DNA from: Nitzschia sp. DOCU1
Taxonomy: Eukaryota; Bacillariophyta; Bacillariophyceae; Bacillariales; Bacillariaceae
Reading direction: 5' to 3'
Assembly (NCBI GenBank): GCA_951394045.1
Contig: OX595995.1
Coordinates: forward strand, 558,001 to 622,000
DNA: 64,000 nucleotides
The translations under genes were made by a program, and so were the position numbers. The notes beneath the pieces are model-generated. The model had not been told where the DNA came from. It did no database searches and saw nothing but the letters and a program-made list of their open reading frames with translations. Below are positions 42,064-51,837 of the stretch, piece after piece (positions within the stretch are counted from its first letter, which is position 1; each line of letters begins with the position of its first letter).

Positions 42064-42093
42064 TGGTCAAAGAAGTCAATGCGGTCATTGAAA
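42064..42093 (+). repeat. Dyad motif copy 1 (TGGTCAAAGAAGTCAATGCG core)
   Basis: 30-bp motif containing TCAATG-cggt-CATTGA, a perfect 6-bp dyad. Identical to copy 2. Confidence 0.8.
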
Positions 42094-42245
42094 CATGGGC
42101 CTGCAGCTAAAACAAAAGTTTATACAAGGAAGCTACCTGGTAGAAGTAGTCTGTAGTAGTAGCTAGCTAACTCTCTATGTACTCTGCGTTGCTTTCACTG
42201 CACGCCCAGCTAACAATCGCTAGCTAGAGGTCGGGATTCGATGTT

Positions 42246-42275
42246 TGGTCAAAGAAGTCAATGCGGTCATTGAAA
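42246..42275 (+). repeat. Dyad motif copy 2
   Basis: Identical over 30 bp to the copy at 42064, and followed by a GCGCATGCGCGC-type alternating purine-pyrimidine run. Confidence 0.8.
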
Positions 42276-42543
42276 AATGCGCATGCGCGCACACGTAAAC
42301 AAAAGCTACGATATTACCGTTTGTTGATGGGCATGTTGACGCCATGGGATAACAGTAGCTAGATAGCATTCTAACTGCGAGATTGCTAACTGAGGACGCT
42401 GCGGCTTTCTATAATTGCGAAAGCTTAAATAAACGTGTAGGGAAGGGGGATCTGCGAAACGAGTAGTAGTAGCTACTACTAGCCCTTCACTCTCAACACA
42501 TGCTAGCTACTACCGAGCTACTACCGACCAGAGACGCGAAATT

Positions 42544-42573
42544 TGGTCAAAGAAGTCAATCAGGTCATTGAAG
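42544..42573 (+). repeat. Dyad motif copy 3
   Basis: Differs from the other two at two positions in the dyad spacer region (TCAAT-caggtc-ATTGA), and again followed by a CTGCGCGC run. Confidence 0.75.
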
Positions 42574-43018
42574 AAGCGCCTGCGCGCAAACCTTGATAGC
42601 GCGGCACCATGTGCAACGTCACCAGCCTTCGAGGAACGGGTGGGCCTGCGCGTATAAGTAGCAATGTGTACTAAGAAAGCGGACGGGCATCCTTGCTTGG
42701 CGAAGGAACTTCTGCTTCTAAGATCAACCGTCGGAAGCCTTTTGCTATGTGACGACCTATGCAAAAGCTCCTTTGCAGCAACAAAGAGAGCACCATGATG
42801 TTTAAAAAGTCAGCAATCAGCATGATAGAGGTCGTTGGATGCAACATTCGAGGCTAGCTTGAGCAATCGGCGAGGATCGAAACGTCGGAATCGCCGGTTG
42901 TCCTGAACGTGCGATACTCCGATCGTAAACCATGGTGAAACCACAGAAACTGCTCGGATCTCGGCATTTCCTCCAACAAATGCATCACTTTTTCACTCAA
43001 TCTTCCTCACTTTTTTGC

Positions 43019-43119
43019 GAAAGGAGCAATCTGTGTCGCTCCTTTCTTCATCATCGTCATGAAATTCATGACGATGATGAAGATGACAGTCCTCCTACAG
43101 CAGCGCCAACGGCTGCTGT
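43019..43119 (+). other. Three adjacent perfect hairpins including a 35-bp palindrome
   Basis: GAAAGGAGC...GCTCCTTTC (43019-43046, 9-bp stem, 10-nt loop) abuts a 17-bp-arm palindrome at 43047-43081 (left arm TTCATCATCGTCATGAA, one central base). ACAGCAGC...GCTGCTGT follows at 43097-43119 (8-bp stem). No reading frame here looks real. Could be an RNA gene, a recombination or replication structure, or the remnant of a fold-back element. Confidence 0.6.
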
Positions 43120-43292
43120 TTGTCTCGCAGAAAAGTCGGCAGTGCATGAGTTGTGGAGATGACGTCCTGGAAGTTGTTGCCGTCGATCCATTGCTCATCT
43201 TTGGTCTTTGCATCTTTCCTCTTCCTGCACTTCTCACGATGATTAGCTTTTTTCATCAACTTTCTTTTCACTCTGCTATGAACAGACCTTGA

Positions 43293-43575
43293 CTGCGGCG
43301 ATCACTATCATTTTGATGGTGCGGCTCAGCTGTACTAGCGAGATAACAGCCTGAAGGAGGAGAAATCCACGGTGAAGGTCCGGTTTGTGCCGGACCGCCC
43401 TGGAACACTCGTCCTGAAGGAAGCCAATATTGGGGGTGTACGTGGACTCAGTCTCTGGAGAGCCCTCCTGATTCGGTTGAACCATGACGCTAGCTCCCTG
43501 AGGCAAACGGAGCCGAAGCAGACCCTGGAAGAAAGTAGTTTGATGAAATGTTTGATTGTTGTGTTGGTGTTGGCG
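43293..43575 (+). repeat. Diverged duplicated block, copy 1
   Basis: Shares CTGCGGCGATCAC, GCTAGCTCCCTGAGG and GGAAGCCAA blocks in the same order with 43771-44030. Roughly 70 percent similar in the alignable parts. Confidence 0.6.
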
Positions 43576-43770
43576 GAGGAATGATTCATGTGGTGGTGCC
43601 CTTCGGAACGGTACGTGCACTCCAAACTTGCGTTTTTGATTGTCCATTCCTTGTTGCGGCTTGACTTACATTTGCGTTTGCGTTCGCTCTTTTTGCCTTT
43701 TTTGCATCTCAGGTTGTGGCCGTCATTCATTATTCATCGACTACTTTCGATCCAGCTGCTTTGAAAAGGG

Positions 43771-44030
43771 GCTTACTGCGGCGATCACATTCATATTCTG
43801 ACTGTGCGGCCCAGCTGTAGACAGACATATGCCTTCGACAGACTAGAGTTGGTTCGGCCGGTGGACCGCTGGGAAATCGACAGAAGGAAGCCAACATGGG
43901 GGTCGACGTGGACTCAGGATCAATGGGGAGGAGCCCCCCAGATGCGATTTGGTTGAACCACGTGGCTAGCTCCCTGAGGTCAACGGGGCCGAAGCAGGCT
44001 ATACTGGACGAAAGTTTTAATTGATTGGTG
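43771..44030 (+). repeat. Diverged duplicated block, copy 2
   Basis: Second copy, about 480 bp downstream of the first, with the same order of conserved blocks. Origin unknown; no coding frame is conserved between copies. Confidence 0.6.
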
Positions 44031-44434
44031 TGTCGGGGTGTTGAGGGGCGTGGGACAACGTTTGGGTTGGAATGTTCTGCTGGCTTTGACGGTCAGGTGG
44101 GTTGTGGTATGGATGTATGTGTTGGTAAGTCTGGCTGAGTCTAGAGTGGGCATCGTCTGGCGACGGTGCCCTTTGATCATATTTCTTCCCTGCAGTGCTC
44201 CTTATTACTTTGTTTTTTCCTCCTTTTGCAGGCGTCTGGCGTTGTTCTACAACGAAACCAACTTTTTCCAGAGCAACGATCCTGGTCCCTGATCTCGACC
44301 CGGATTCCAATTCTCCCCACACACAAACAGCCTGATCAACGCAACTGGTTTGTGGTTCTGGTTTTAAAACGTCCTCCACTCGCGTACGTGTCTCGTCGCG
44401 GAGAGTTAAGTGTAACCTGTGCTGGTGCATGGAG
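44031..44434. other. Spacer between repeat blocks
   Basis: No gene recognised. A 210-codon minus-strand frame spanning this stretch runs through the repeats and is not supported. Confidence 0.4.
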
Positions 44435-44665
44435 GATTGGAATCGGCAGTACGCCGTCGAGTGAAGTGGATTGTTGTCTCTACTAGGCAGATCTCCCTCC
44501 CGAATGTGGGTGGAGGGAGCTTTCCTCGGGGCAGAGCAGTTGTGGCCTACCCCTCCGAAATCGAACTGCTTTGACGTAGCAGTGGGGCTCAGTAACTTTT
44601 TGTGTGAGAACACAAAAATGAAGCCAAAAGTTCGATGCATTGTAGGCAACTCCTGGGGAGTGCTA
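44435..44665. repeat. Structured dispersed repeat, copy B
   Basis: Starts near a GGATTGGAATCGGC-like phrase and GTGAAGTGGATTGTTGTCTC. It contains a CTCCCTCCC...GGGTGGAGGGAG stem, an ACTGC...GCAGT stem and TTTTTGTGT-gaga-ACACAAAAA. Copy C begins 260 bp later with the same order. Confidence 0.75.
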
Positions 44666-44701
44666 CCGGTGCAATATTTTATCTACTAGCACCGGGAGAC
44701 A

Positions 44702-44903
44702 ATTGGAATTGGCTGTACGAGTGAAGTGGATTGTTGTCTCTACTAGCTAGGCCGATCTCCCTCCCGTATGTGGGTAGAGGGAGCTCTCCTCTGGGCGGAG
44801 CAGCTGTGGCCTACCCCTCCGAAATCGAACTGCTTTGACGTAGCGCTGGGGCTCAGTAACTTTTTGTGTGAGAACACAAAAACGAAGCTAAAGTTCGATG
44901 AAT
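44702..44903. repeat. Structured dispersed repeat, copy C
   Basis: Same order of elements as copy B with scattered substitutions (GTATGTGGGTAGAGGGAG against GAATGTGGGTGGAGGGAG). The three predicted stems are preserved. It runs into the 217-bp tandem unit. Confidence 0.75.
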
Positions 44904-45249
44904 TTAGATAATCTAGTAGAATTTATTCACAGCGGTGTGATCGAGGTGTAGCTAGAAATCAATATAGTGGGCGGAATATTCTAGCAAATCTTTGCCATCA
45001 ATACAGTGCGCCAGAGGATGACACACCATATTCCTCCGAAATCGAACTGCTTTGACGTAGCGCTGGAGCTCAGTAACTTTTTGTGTGAGAACACAAAAAC
45101 GAAGCTAAAGTTCGATGAATTTAGATAATCTAGTAGAATTTATTCACAGCGGTGTGATCGAGGTGTAGCTAGAAATCAATATAGTGGGCGGAGTATTCTA
45201 GCAAATCTTTGCCATCAATACAATGCACCAGAGGATGACACACCATATT
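44816..45249. repeat. 217-bp tandem duplication (2 units)
   Basis: The units 44816-45032 and 45033-45249 are nearly identical, with a handful of single-base differences. Each contains the 3' half of the structured repeat. The second unit ends 7 bp before the stop codon of the globin gene at 45257, so the duplication probably forms that gene's 3' flank. Confidence 0.92.
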
Positions 45250-45256
45250 GAATCCC

Positions 45257-45973
45257 CTAGCTTAAGATCATGAGTTTGATTGGTTGGAGTTCTGACAAGT
45301 CCAGTTCGGCCACTTTGTAGCCTACAGTGATCTTCGGAGGATACATATAGTCCTGGACGACGAAGTCCGTTTCGTCGACAGGCCACCCAAATTCTTCGGC
45401 GTAGGTCCCAACCTTGGTCCGAAGAAAGTCAACGATACACGGTAAAATTCTCGGGTCGTCGTATCCATGTCCAGCAAAGTCGTAACTCGAAACGGCATAC
45501 TTTATGTGAGTCAACCAACGCTTCGCACCCCATGAAGTCATGACCGGTTCGACATGATGGCTGGAATGATGAAAACCTAGCCTTGCATGGCCACCCCAAT
45601 ACACCCGTCCCCCACCAAATGAGTCAAGCCAATAGGCGACTTGTGCCTTGATGTGCATGTGAAGAGGCGCAACATTCACAAAGGCGTCCCGAAAGACGAC
45701 ACCATCATGCTCGTATTCATCGGCAAAGACTTGATAATAAAACGTCGTAATGAAATCAATAATCGGCTCCTTTCCAATGATCGAGTAAAGCTGCCAAAAA
45801 TACAATGGCTTTGTTGTATCCGGATCGGCTTCAAGGCACTCGATCGCGTCAGGGTCAATGGCAACGCCTCGGTCATTCTCGTCGTTCGAACGCGAACTCT
45901 CGATCATCGCAATATACTCTCGTCGAGTCTCCTTCGTCGAAAATCCAAGCTTTGCTTCAAAGGGACAAGGCAT
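45257..45973 (-). CDS. Truncated (2/2) haemoglobin-like protein, 238 aa
   Basis: ATG at 45973, stop at 45257, no intron. The core, residues about 60-165, fits the truncated globin fold. LYSIIGKEPIIDFITTFYYQ gives helices A/B with the tyrosine pair. Then come VFADEYEHDGVVFRDAFVNV, QVAYWLDSFGGGRVYWGG (the family's fGG-x-Y turn), HHSSHHVEPVMTSWGAKRWL with candidate proximal histidines, and the C-terminal helix ITHIKYAV-like. Such proteins bind O2, NO or peroxide through haem b. A 55-residue N-terminal extension and about 70-residue C-terminal extension are unusual for the family. The 3' end abuts the tandem duplication. An alternative is a distant single-domain globin-like protein that lost haem. 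Confidence 0.75.
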   Translation of the reverse strand: MPCPFEAKLGFSTKETRREYIAMIESSRSNDENDRGVAIDPDAIECLEADPDTTKPLYFWQLYSIIGKEPIIDFITTFYYQVFADEYEHDGVVFRDAFVNVAPLHMHIKAQVAYWLDSFGGGRVYWGGHARLGFHHSSHHVEPVMTSWGAKRWLTHIKYAVSSYDFAGHGYDDPRILPCIVDFLRTKVGTYAEEFGWPVDETDFVVQDYMYPPKITVGYKVAELDLSELQPIKLMILS

Positions 45974-46548
45974 GTTTCTAAAGAAGATGAGGATTTATTA
46001 TCGTCGGTTGTTTGAGAATGATATTCGAAATGTGGTCCTCCTGTGTTGTTTGTCTTCGCGTCCAATACCGCAATGGCAGTGTTGATGGAAAACGAGAACA
46101 AAAAAAGACTCGGAATTTGTGGAAGTCGGCGGCGCGGGCCATTTGGAGCGTGCAGAACAACTCCCCTTCTTTATGGACCCCGACCGCCGGGGCATAATAA
46201 AATGGAACAAAGAGGCCCAATCTAAGATGTACTTGTTCTCGGACAACGAAGAACAAGGCCCAAATCATCACTTCTTCAGGTGTGGCCTCTTTCTCTTGAG
46301 AGCGGAGTCTCGCATTTAGTAGGAAGAGAGATTGCAGTAGTAAGGGCTTGGGCCCCTCGATGTCGATGAAGCTATACCAGGAATTGGACCTCTTAACTGT
46401 GACGTTCTTTCATTTGAATATCTATTAGCTTGCTACAGGCTACTAGTTTGTAATGAAGCTTCACGTTTTTGCCCGAACGCTCCCAAATGCAAATCTGTAT
46501 ACTGTTGCACCAGCCATATTCATGGTCCCAACAGACGATGCTCTTTAT
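45974..46548. other. 575-bp spacer
   Basis: Upstream region of the globin gene and 3' side of the 910-aa gene. Several short overlapping frames, none convincing. Confidence 0.4.
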
Positions 46549-49386
46549 CTAGTCTAAAACAATTGTATGCATCAGTTCACGCCCCAAGAATAAAGCTGCT
46601 GCACTCTCAGCGTGTCCCGCTAGACCTTTTTGCATCTTTCCTTGCCGGCCCCGTCTCAACAGTCGACTCATAGTCGGCAGAGACGAGCCACGTGCTGCGT
46701 TTGGTGAGTTCACCTGTGCTAGTAGCTTGAGTTGATTCTTGATGAGTCGAAAGATGCCTTCTTCCGCTATTTCACCAGACTCGAAGCCGCGCTCTTTCAG
46801 CTCCTCTGCGAGGCCCGCACCGATTTCATCCGACGATCGTTCCAAGGCCTTCTCACGAAATACCTGGACCGAAGAATCGTCGAAACGATCAGCTACGCGG
46901 ATCATAGTAGCGAGATTGGTGACTAGATCACGCAAATCGTCCTCGACATTCTCGGTGGTCGGCCTGGAAGCCTGCCAGTGCCAGCCACTGCTTGTGGTTT
47001 GTTCAAGATTCTTCATTATTACCACCAGCCACATGGATTCACTAACACTTTCAATGCAGTAGAGGGTCTGGTGGCCATAGCTAAGACGTGGGCCTGGGGA
47101 TGATGATGGGAGGTCCAAGTCTGGTGGGTGAAGCCGATGATTGTTGTACAAGGAGGCAGTTCGTTCCTCTTCTTCATTGTTCGCACTTATCACACTCGCT
47201 AAGGTGGTCCATTCCGAGTGCGGCCACGCTCCGTGCAAGGTTCCAGGTCCCTCTTCCGATTCGTATTCCAATGATTTCATGACATTGCTATGCTTTTTCT
47301 TCTTGATTGTGGGGGATCCCTGGACAGAGAAGTCGTCCGTGGACCAGCTTCGCAAGGATCTGTGGCTTGTTTTAGGAGAAGAAGTTGCGGCAATTTCGTC
47401 GTTTTCATAGCCGCGGCTTGAACCCCGGAGGAGACGCTCCCTTCGACTACCATCCCGCCGCATACCACGTCCTACCAACGACAAGCCAGCTGAGCTGTTT
47501 GTGGGAGACGGTGGTATTGCAGCATCCCCAGGCGCCGTCCGCGGCGAGCCGGGGCTGGGTGAGACCACCGAACCCAGGGTCCGCAGGTAGACTGCGGGGT
47601 ATTGTTGTCGAATGGCTGCTTCTGGATCCGCGCTTGTATCAGGCAGCCCTCGATCAACTAGTGAAAATCCGCCTTCCACTCGCACATTGGACGTTCGCAT
47701 GGCATCGATGACTACCGCGACGGATATCGCGCCCAATTTCTCGTATTTGTGTAGTGCTTCCATAACATTTGCTTCAAAAGCGTCCGCGATAGCCGTACTC
47801 CGAAAGACTTGCGCCGCAGACTCGCTACCACCCCCAGGACTGGCCGCTGGTGGTTGGGTATCCATATCTTCGTCAAACCCATAGAGAGGTTTTGCAAAGG
47901 CCGACACCTTGTCAAAAATGATTGGAAATGACCCGACAATTGCTTTCAACGACTCCTGCAACCACAATTCCAAACAAGAGGGCTTTTTCTTTTCAACCCC
48001 CATTTTCTGCAGCTGAAGCAACTTGAGTTTGGTTGATTGAGCTCCCAGGATGCTTTCAGCAAATCTAAGGTATCATCAAGGTAAAACAGCAAAAGGTGAG
48101 CAAGGAATGTCAGCACGTACGACGGCTCGTTGGATTCTGGGCGATGAATCACAGCGAGTGCTTTTGGTGTGCCACGAACGATCTTCGCACTGTTGATTAG
48201 AGAAGCCATGCATGGAGGCAAATGCAAAAAGGATCTCACAGTACAGAATGCGATAACAATAGTAGGATCTAGCAAGAACTCACCGACAATGTTGCACCGA
48301 AAAGGTGGTCTGGCAAAGGCTACTCCAAGCCCCAATTTCATTTACAATGGCACTTGCAAGAGGCTGTACTGCCGCAGAGGATGAAACTATCGATGCTTTC
48401 GGGTTGGCCTGCGTGGCCATTAACAGGTTTGGCGCTATGCTCTCAAACAGCACGGCCGCGTCTCCAAAGTTTGCCTGAGAAGTATGCAGAGGCTGATGCC
48501 ACAAAGCAGACTGAAGTTGAATGCATTGGATCCTTGCTTGACAGAAGGACACCAAGACTAGTAGCGACGCAGCTAGGGCTGTTATGCTTTCGGCCATGGA
48601 AAGATGGCTCGCTTCAGTAGTCTCTTCCTTTGACGATTGTCCCGAGTGGCTAACCAAAAAGGCGTCACACAAGGCCAGACGTAGTAACTGGAGGTCCTTA
48701 ACCGTTTGGCTATAGCAACTTGCAAGTAGCTGTGCAAATGCGGGTGATATTGCATGTACCATGCTTTGATACATGGATTCGACACCAACTAGCAGAAAGA
48801 AGACTTCCATCTTTGCCTCGAGGACAGCTGCCGCATTCGTTTCGTCAAACGAAGACGAAGTGGATTCGTGCCGAGATGAATCCACTCCCAGCCAAGCTCG
48901 TATCGGACTTCTGCTGGGAGATGACTTAGCAGAGGGAGACGACGGTCTTCCAAATATTGGAGGCGACGAGGACGAGGACTTGGCAACCGGCGTGACCAGC
49001 GAAGAGGACACGGTCCCACCCAACAAAGAACAACACTTGACAAAGTGACAACCCGCCATGGCTTGACAAAAGACTGGTAGGAAGTCTCTCAGTTTTTTCA
49101 CAACGAGTGCCATGGCGGGAGTCTGATTGTGGACTTGTAACAGCTGTCGTTCCCGAAGAGGGGGCGACAATGAAAGCCCAGAATCCAGTCGATAAGAACC
49201 TGAGGTTCCAGGTTGTTGCTGCGGGCTTGACGACGTTTGCGAAAGCCATTTCCCGACACCCCAGGACCGTACGTTTCGCCCAATAATAGGTGTAGATGTA
49301 TGGGGGCTTTGCGTGTTGTTATTCTGCTTGTTTCCTCGCCTTGCAGGCCGAACTTCCTGACGGTGTAATGACTTGGTGCGCATCAT
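46549..49386 (-). CDS. Large protein possibly related to KICSTOR subunit 2 (C12orf66/KICS2)
   Basis: Three exons, complement(48284..49386), complement(48121..48234) and complement(46549..48064), join in frame (introns 49 and 56 nt, GT-AG), 910 aa. The first exon is Ser/Pro-rich, then helical (EVFFLLVGVESMYQSMVHAI, and LQLLRLALCDAFLVSHSGQS). The second and third read FAESILGAQSTKLKLLQLQK and LKAIVGSFPIIFDKVSAFAK, then a Ser-rich insert, GAWPHSEWTTLASVISA and a long helical end. The pattern of a helical domain, a KVSxFA segment and a WPxxxxxxSVI segment recalls C12orf66, part of KICSTOR that anchors GATOR1 for amino-acid control of TORC1. I regard this as tentative. The gene model is more certain than the family. 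Confidence 0.6.
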
Positions 49387-49895
49387 CAGATCTATCGACT
49401 ACCTTCAGAGTATTTCATCGATCAAAATCTATCCGAGAAGGTTTTCCACTTGCTTTCCCCCTATACATCACCGGTGCATGACATGCGATGACTTTAAAGC
49501 AGCCAGCAAACTCTCCATGAGTGTCATCGTCTGAAGATATCTTTTATGGTGCCGGCGGCGTCTCGAGAGGCGAAAAATACTGTTGGAGCCGAAGATATTA
49601 TCCACGGGGCATGAAGTCGAAGTTGTCGCGTCGAATGGCTGACGACGGACTGACAACATGCACTCACGACACGTGGCAGGCTTCGCGCACGTCTCAACGG
49701 TCACTGCCGCGCCCGCCAAGATACTACAAAATTTCCTGCCAAAAACGTGGCACGAGAAAACTGAGATATGGATGCAGCCGCTGCTTCCGAGAAAGGTTTG
49801 GAAGACTGTCGGAAGGGAACACAATGATAAGTGAAGGTTTGAGGCAAGTGGCAAAAGTGGCAGTATGATACGAGACAAATAAATAGATTGTACAA
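49387..49895. other. Divergent promoter region
   Basis: About 510 bp between the starts at 49386 and 49896. Open frames on both strands (49521-49868 and 49468-49878) are mirror artefacts without recognisable domains. Confidence 0.4.
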
Positions 49896-51506
49896 ATGAC
49901 AGTCCGATTGTACAGAGGATTTCTCGCCATTGCCGCCTTTGGAATCGTTTCGTTGAGTTTCACCTTTTGGTCCCATCAACAACTGCACGACTATTCCCAT
50001 CGGCATGCGTTGACCCGGTCGGGTGCCAGGGCCAGTTCCATTCAAGCGAAAGGATCTCACAAGATCAGTGGCCGTGATAACAAAGGGATCCTCTCCCAGG
50101 CATTCAATGCATCTGTCGTCACTTCTGCGTCGAACAAGGCGTTGTTGAACGCTACGTCGCCCCCAGTCGTCCACATTCTATACACCCGATTCATGCAACA
50201 CCAGCCACACTTGGTAGCACTTGGATTGGCGCGTCTGGAACTGCTCAAAGACTTCTTTTTGAGATCACTGCAGAGTCAAACAACGGACAACTTTTTGGTA
50301 GTGGTGCGTACGGATCCCGACTTGGACGACCGCATCAAACGTCCCCTATTGGAACTGTTGCCCAATACAACGCGTCACAACTCCTTTCGATACCTCGTGG
50401 TTGGAACGAATGAGAATCCAAAGTCGCACCAGTATGATAACTTACGGAAACTTCTCGCAGAAAACCCGTCGAAGATTTGGAGTGGAACGCTCGACGACGC
50501 GACGACGTACTTGGGAATGAACTCCAATGATCGTCCAGCATTGATGTTGGAGACTCGATTGGATTCCGACGACGGTCTGAATCGAGAGTATCTAGCCATT
50601 TTACAACACCAAGCTCGCATGTCCTTGGCAGATCAATCTGGCAGCGCAGACAGCCTGAAGCGAAATCGCCCATGGAAACTATGGTGTGCTGGGTATTATC
50701 TGGAATGGCAGTACATGGCGCCCTGGGATGTCGAGGCAAGGGCCGCCAATCGCAGGCGGCGGCTTGAAAATTTGTCGCCGAACGAAGATACACGCAGAGT
50801 TATTGCGTTGAATAACGCTGACGAGACCGAAGAAGGAGAAGTGTCCGACGAGAGCACTGACCCGCCGAACGACCACGAAGCCGAGGATTCGTCATTGGAG
50901 GGCCTTGGAGGCCTGGTGTCGCTGAAGTTCAATGGATGCCTTTCTGCTGGTCTTTCTCTAGCCTATGTCCATATCCCAAAACACAACTCTACAAACATGC
51001 CGTTGCTTCAAAATCATGAAAGCCTAGCGGCCAATGTCCCCCACTGCCACAACAAAAAGGACAAGAAGCCAGCCCGCAAAGTTAATTGCCTATCGTTCAT
51101 GAAGCTGAACCCATCTGTGTTACGAGCCCGTACCCCGACAAGTGCCGGCATGTTGAACATTTTGTGGGACTGGGACCAATCTACTAACGGAGAACCCAAT
51201 CTCACTAGCCACAAAGACGACGAAGCAAACAAGCCCGACTCTACCCGGCAAGTAGAAACGAGCGCTCTCTATCGAAAGTACAGAAAAGGTGCCATGAAGC
51301 AAAAGAAGTTTCAGCCAAAGTTGTGGGAGGTGGTTGGAGCTGTGTTTGGTCTGTTGCCATCGCGGATTCGTGAGTTGCGGGAATACTTCAAAGTCAACAT
51401 GGCGGATATTGCGAAAGACAACTTGGAGGGGCAATGCAGTGCCGGACATTCTTGCAAGAATAGCAGCCAAGCCATGCTTCGAAACATCGTCAGCGCTGGT
51501 CGATGA
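49896..51506 (+). CDS. Golgi-type glycosyltransferase, putative rhamnosyltransferase family
   Basis: 536 aa, ATG at 49896. The N-terminus (YRGFLAIAAFGIVSLSFTFW) is a single signal-anchor, so a type II Golgi enzyme is expected. The catalytic part reads VVHILYTRFMQHQPHLVALG, FLRSLQSQTTDNFLVVVRTD then PDLDDRIK, and a DxD-like LETRLDSDDGLNREY (about residues 216-230). This pattern (TRF, SLxxQT, F-x-V-x-TDP, RxDxDDxL) is that of the putative rhamnosyl transferase family PF11316. A low-complexity acidic insert (about 310-335) separates a C-terminal third. Donor and acceptor sugars cannot be deduced. It probably acts on secreted or cell-wall glycans. Confidence 0.8.
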   Translation: MTVRLYRGFLAIAAFGIVSLSFTFWSHQQLHDYSHRHALTRSGARASSIQAKGSHKISGRDNKGILSQAFNASVVTSASNKALLNATSPPVVHILYTRFMQHQPHLVALGLARLELLKDFFLRSLQSQTTDNFLVVVRTDPDLDDRIKRPLLELLPNTTRHNSFRYLVVGTNENPKSHQYDNLRKLLAENPSKIWSGTLDDATTYLGMNSNDRPALMLETRLDSDDGLNREYLAILQHQARMSLADQSGSADSLKRNRPWKLWCAGYYLEWQYMAPWDVEARAANRRRRLENLSPNEDTRRVIALNNADETEEGEVSDESTDPPNDHEAEDSSLEGLGGLVSLKFNGCLSAGLSLAYVHIPKHNSTNMPLLQNHESLAANVPHCHNKKDKKPARKVNCLSFMKLNPSVLRARTPTSAGMLNILWDWDQSTNGEPNLTSHKDDEANKPDSTRQVETSALYRKYRKGAMKQKKFQPKLWEVVGAVFGLLPSRIRELREYFKVNMADIAKDNLEGQCSAGHSCKNSSQAMLRNIVSAGR

Positions 51507-51837
51507 TGATGAATGACATACCGGTTCTGCTACTCGCGCTGCAGAGCGTTAGCTTCTGTGTCCATGCCCGCTCGTGACACCACGGGGATGCTTCAGTATC
51601 CAGCAAGATCGAGTCCACCCCCAGCGCCACCAGGACTCAATGCGTCATATCTGATTCTGAGAATGTCCTAATCTGCCCCGTCAGCGAGGCCGCTGGGGGA
51701 GATTATTAGCAAGGATCCCTTTGTTTTACTAACGATTCTTCAGGCGTACCAACAGCGGCGGAGAAGTATGATGACCTCTATAGTCGTAACACTATAAAGT
51801 GTGAAGGTGGAAACAGGAGTAGTAGCTTTCAAAGATC
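51507..51837. other. Spacer
   Basis: Convergent 3' flanks of the glycosyltransferase and the LRR gene; nothing else seen. Confidence 0.4.

Larger units (their letters stand above)
41776..43018. other. Repeat-rich, gene-poor region
   Basis: No gene. It has a CTACTAGTAG-type palindrome at about 41828-41853 and dense TAGCTAGC/AGTAGTAG motifs (42145-42170, 42460-42530). Three dispersed copies of a dyad motif at 42064, 42246 and 42544 are described separately. Confidence 0.5.

Noticed and set aside
44017..44649. 210-codon minus-strand frame
   Set aside because: It spans repeat blocks and the structured repeat; a related peptide near 17.5 kb arises from the shared non-coding repeat.
44470..44660. 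U1 snRNA-like arrangement in the structured repeat
   Set aside because: A GGG-rich stem and TCGA...GTGGGG order superficially recall U1, but no 5' ACTTACCTG sequence or Sm site was found.
49468..49878. Overlapping open frames on both strands upstream of the glycosyltransferase
   Set aside because: Mirror frames without domains in a promoter region.
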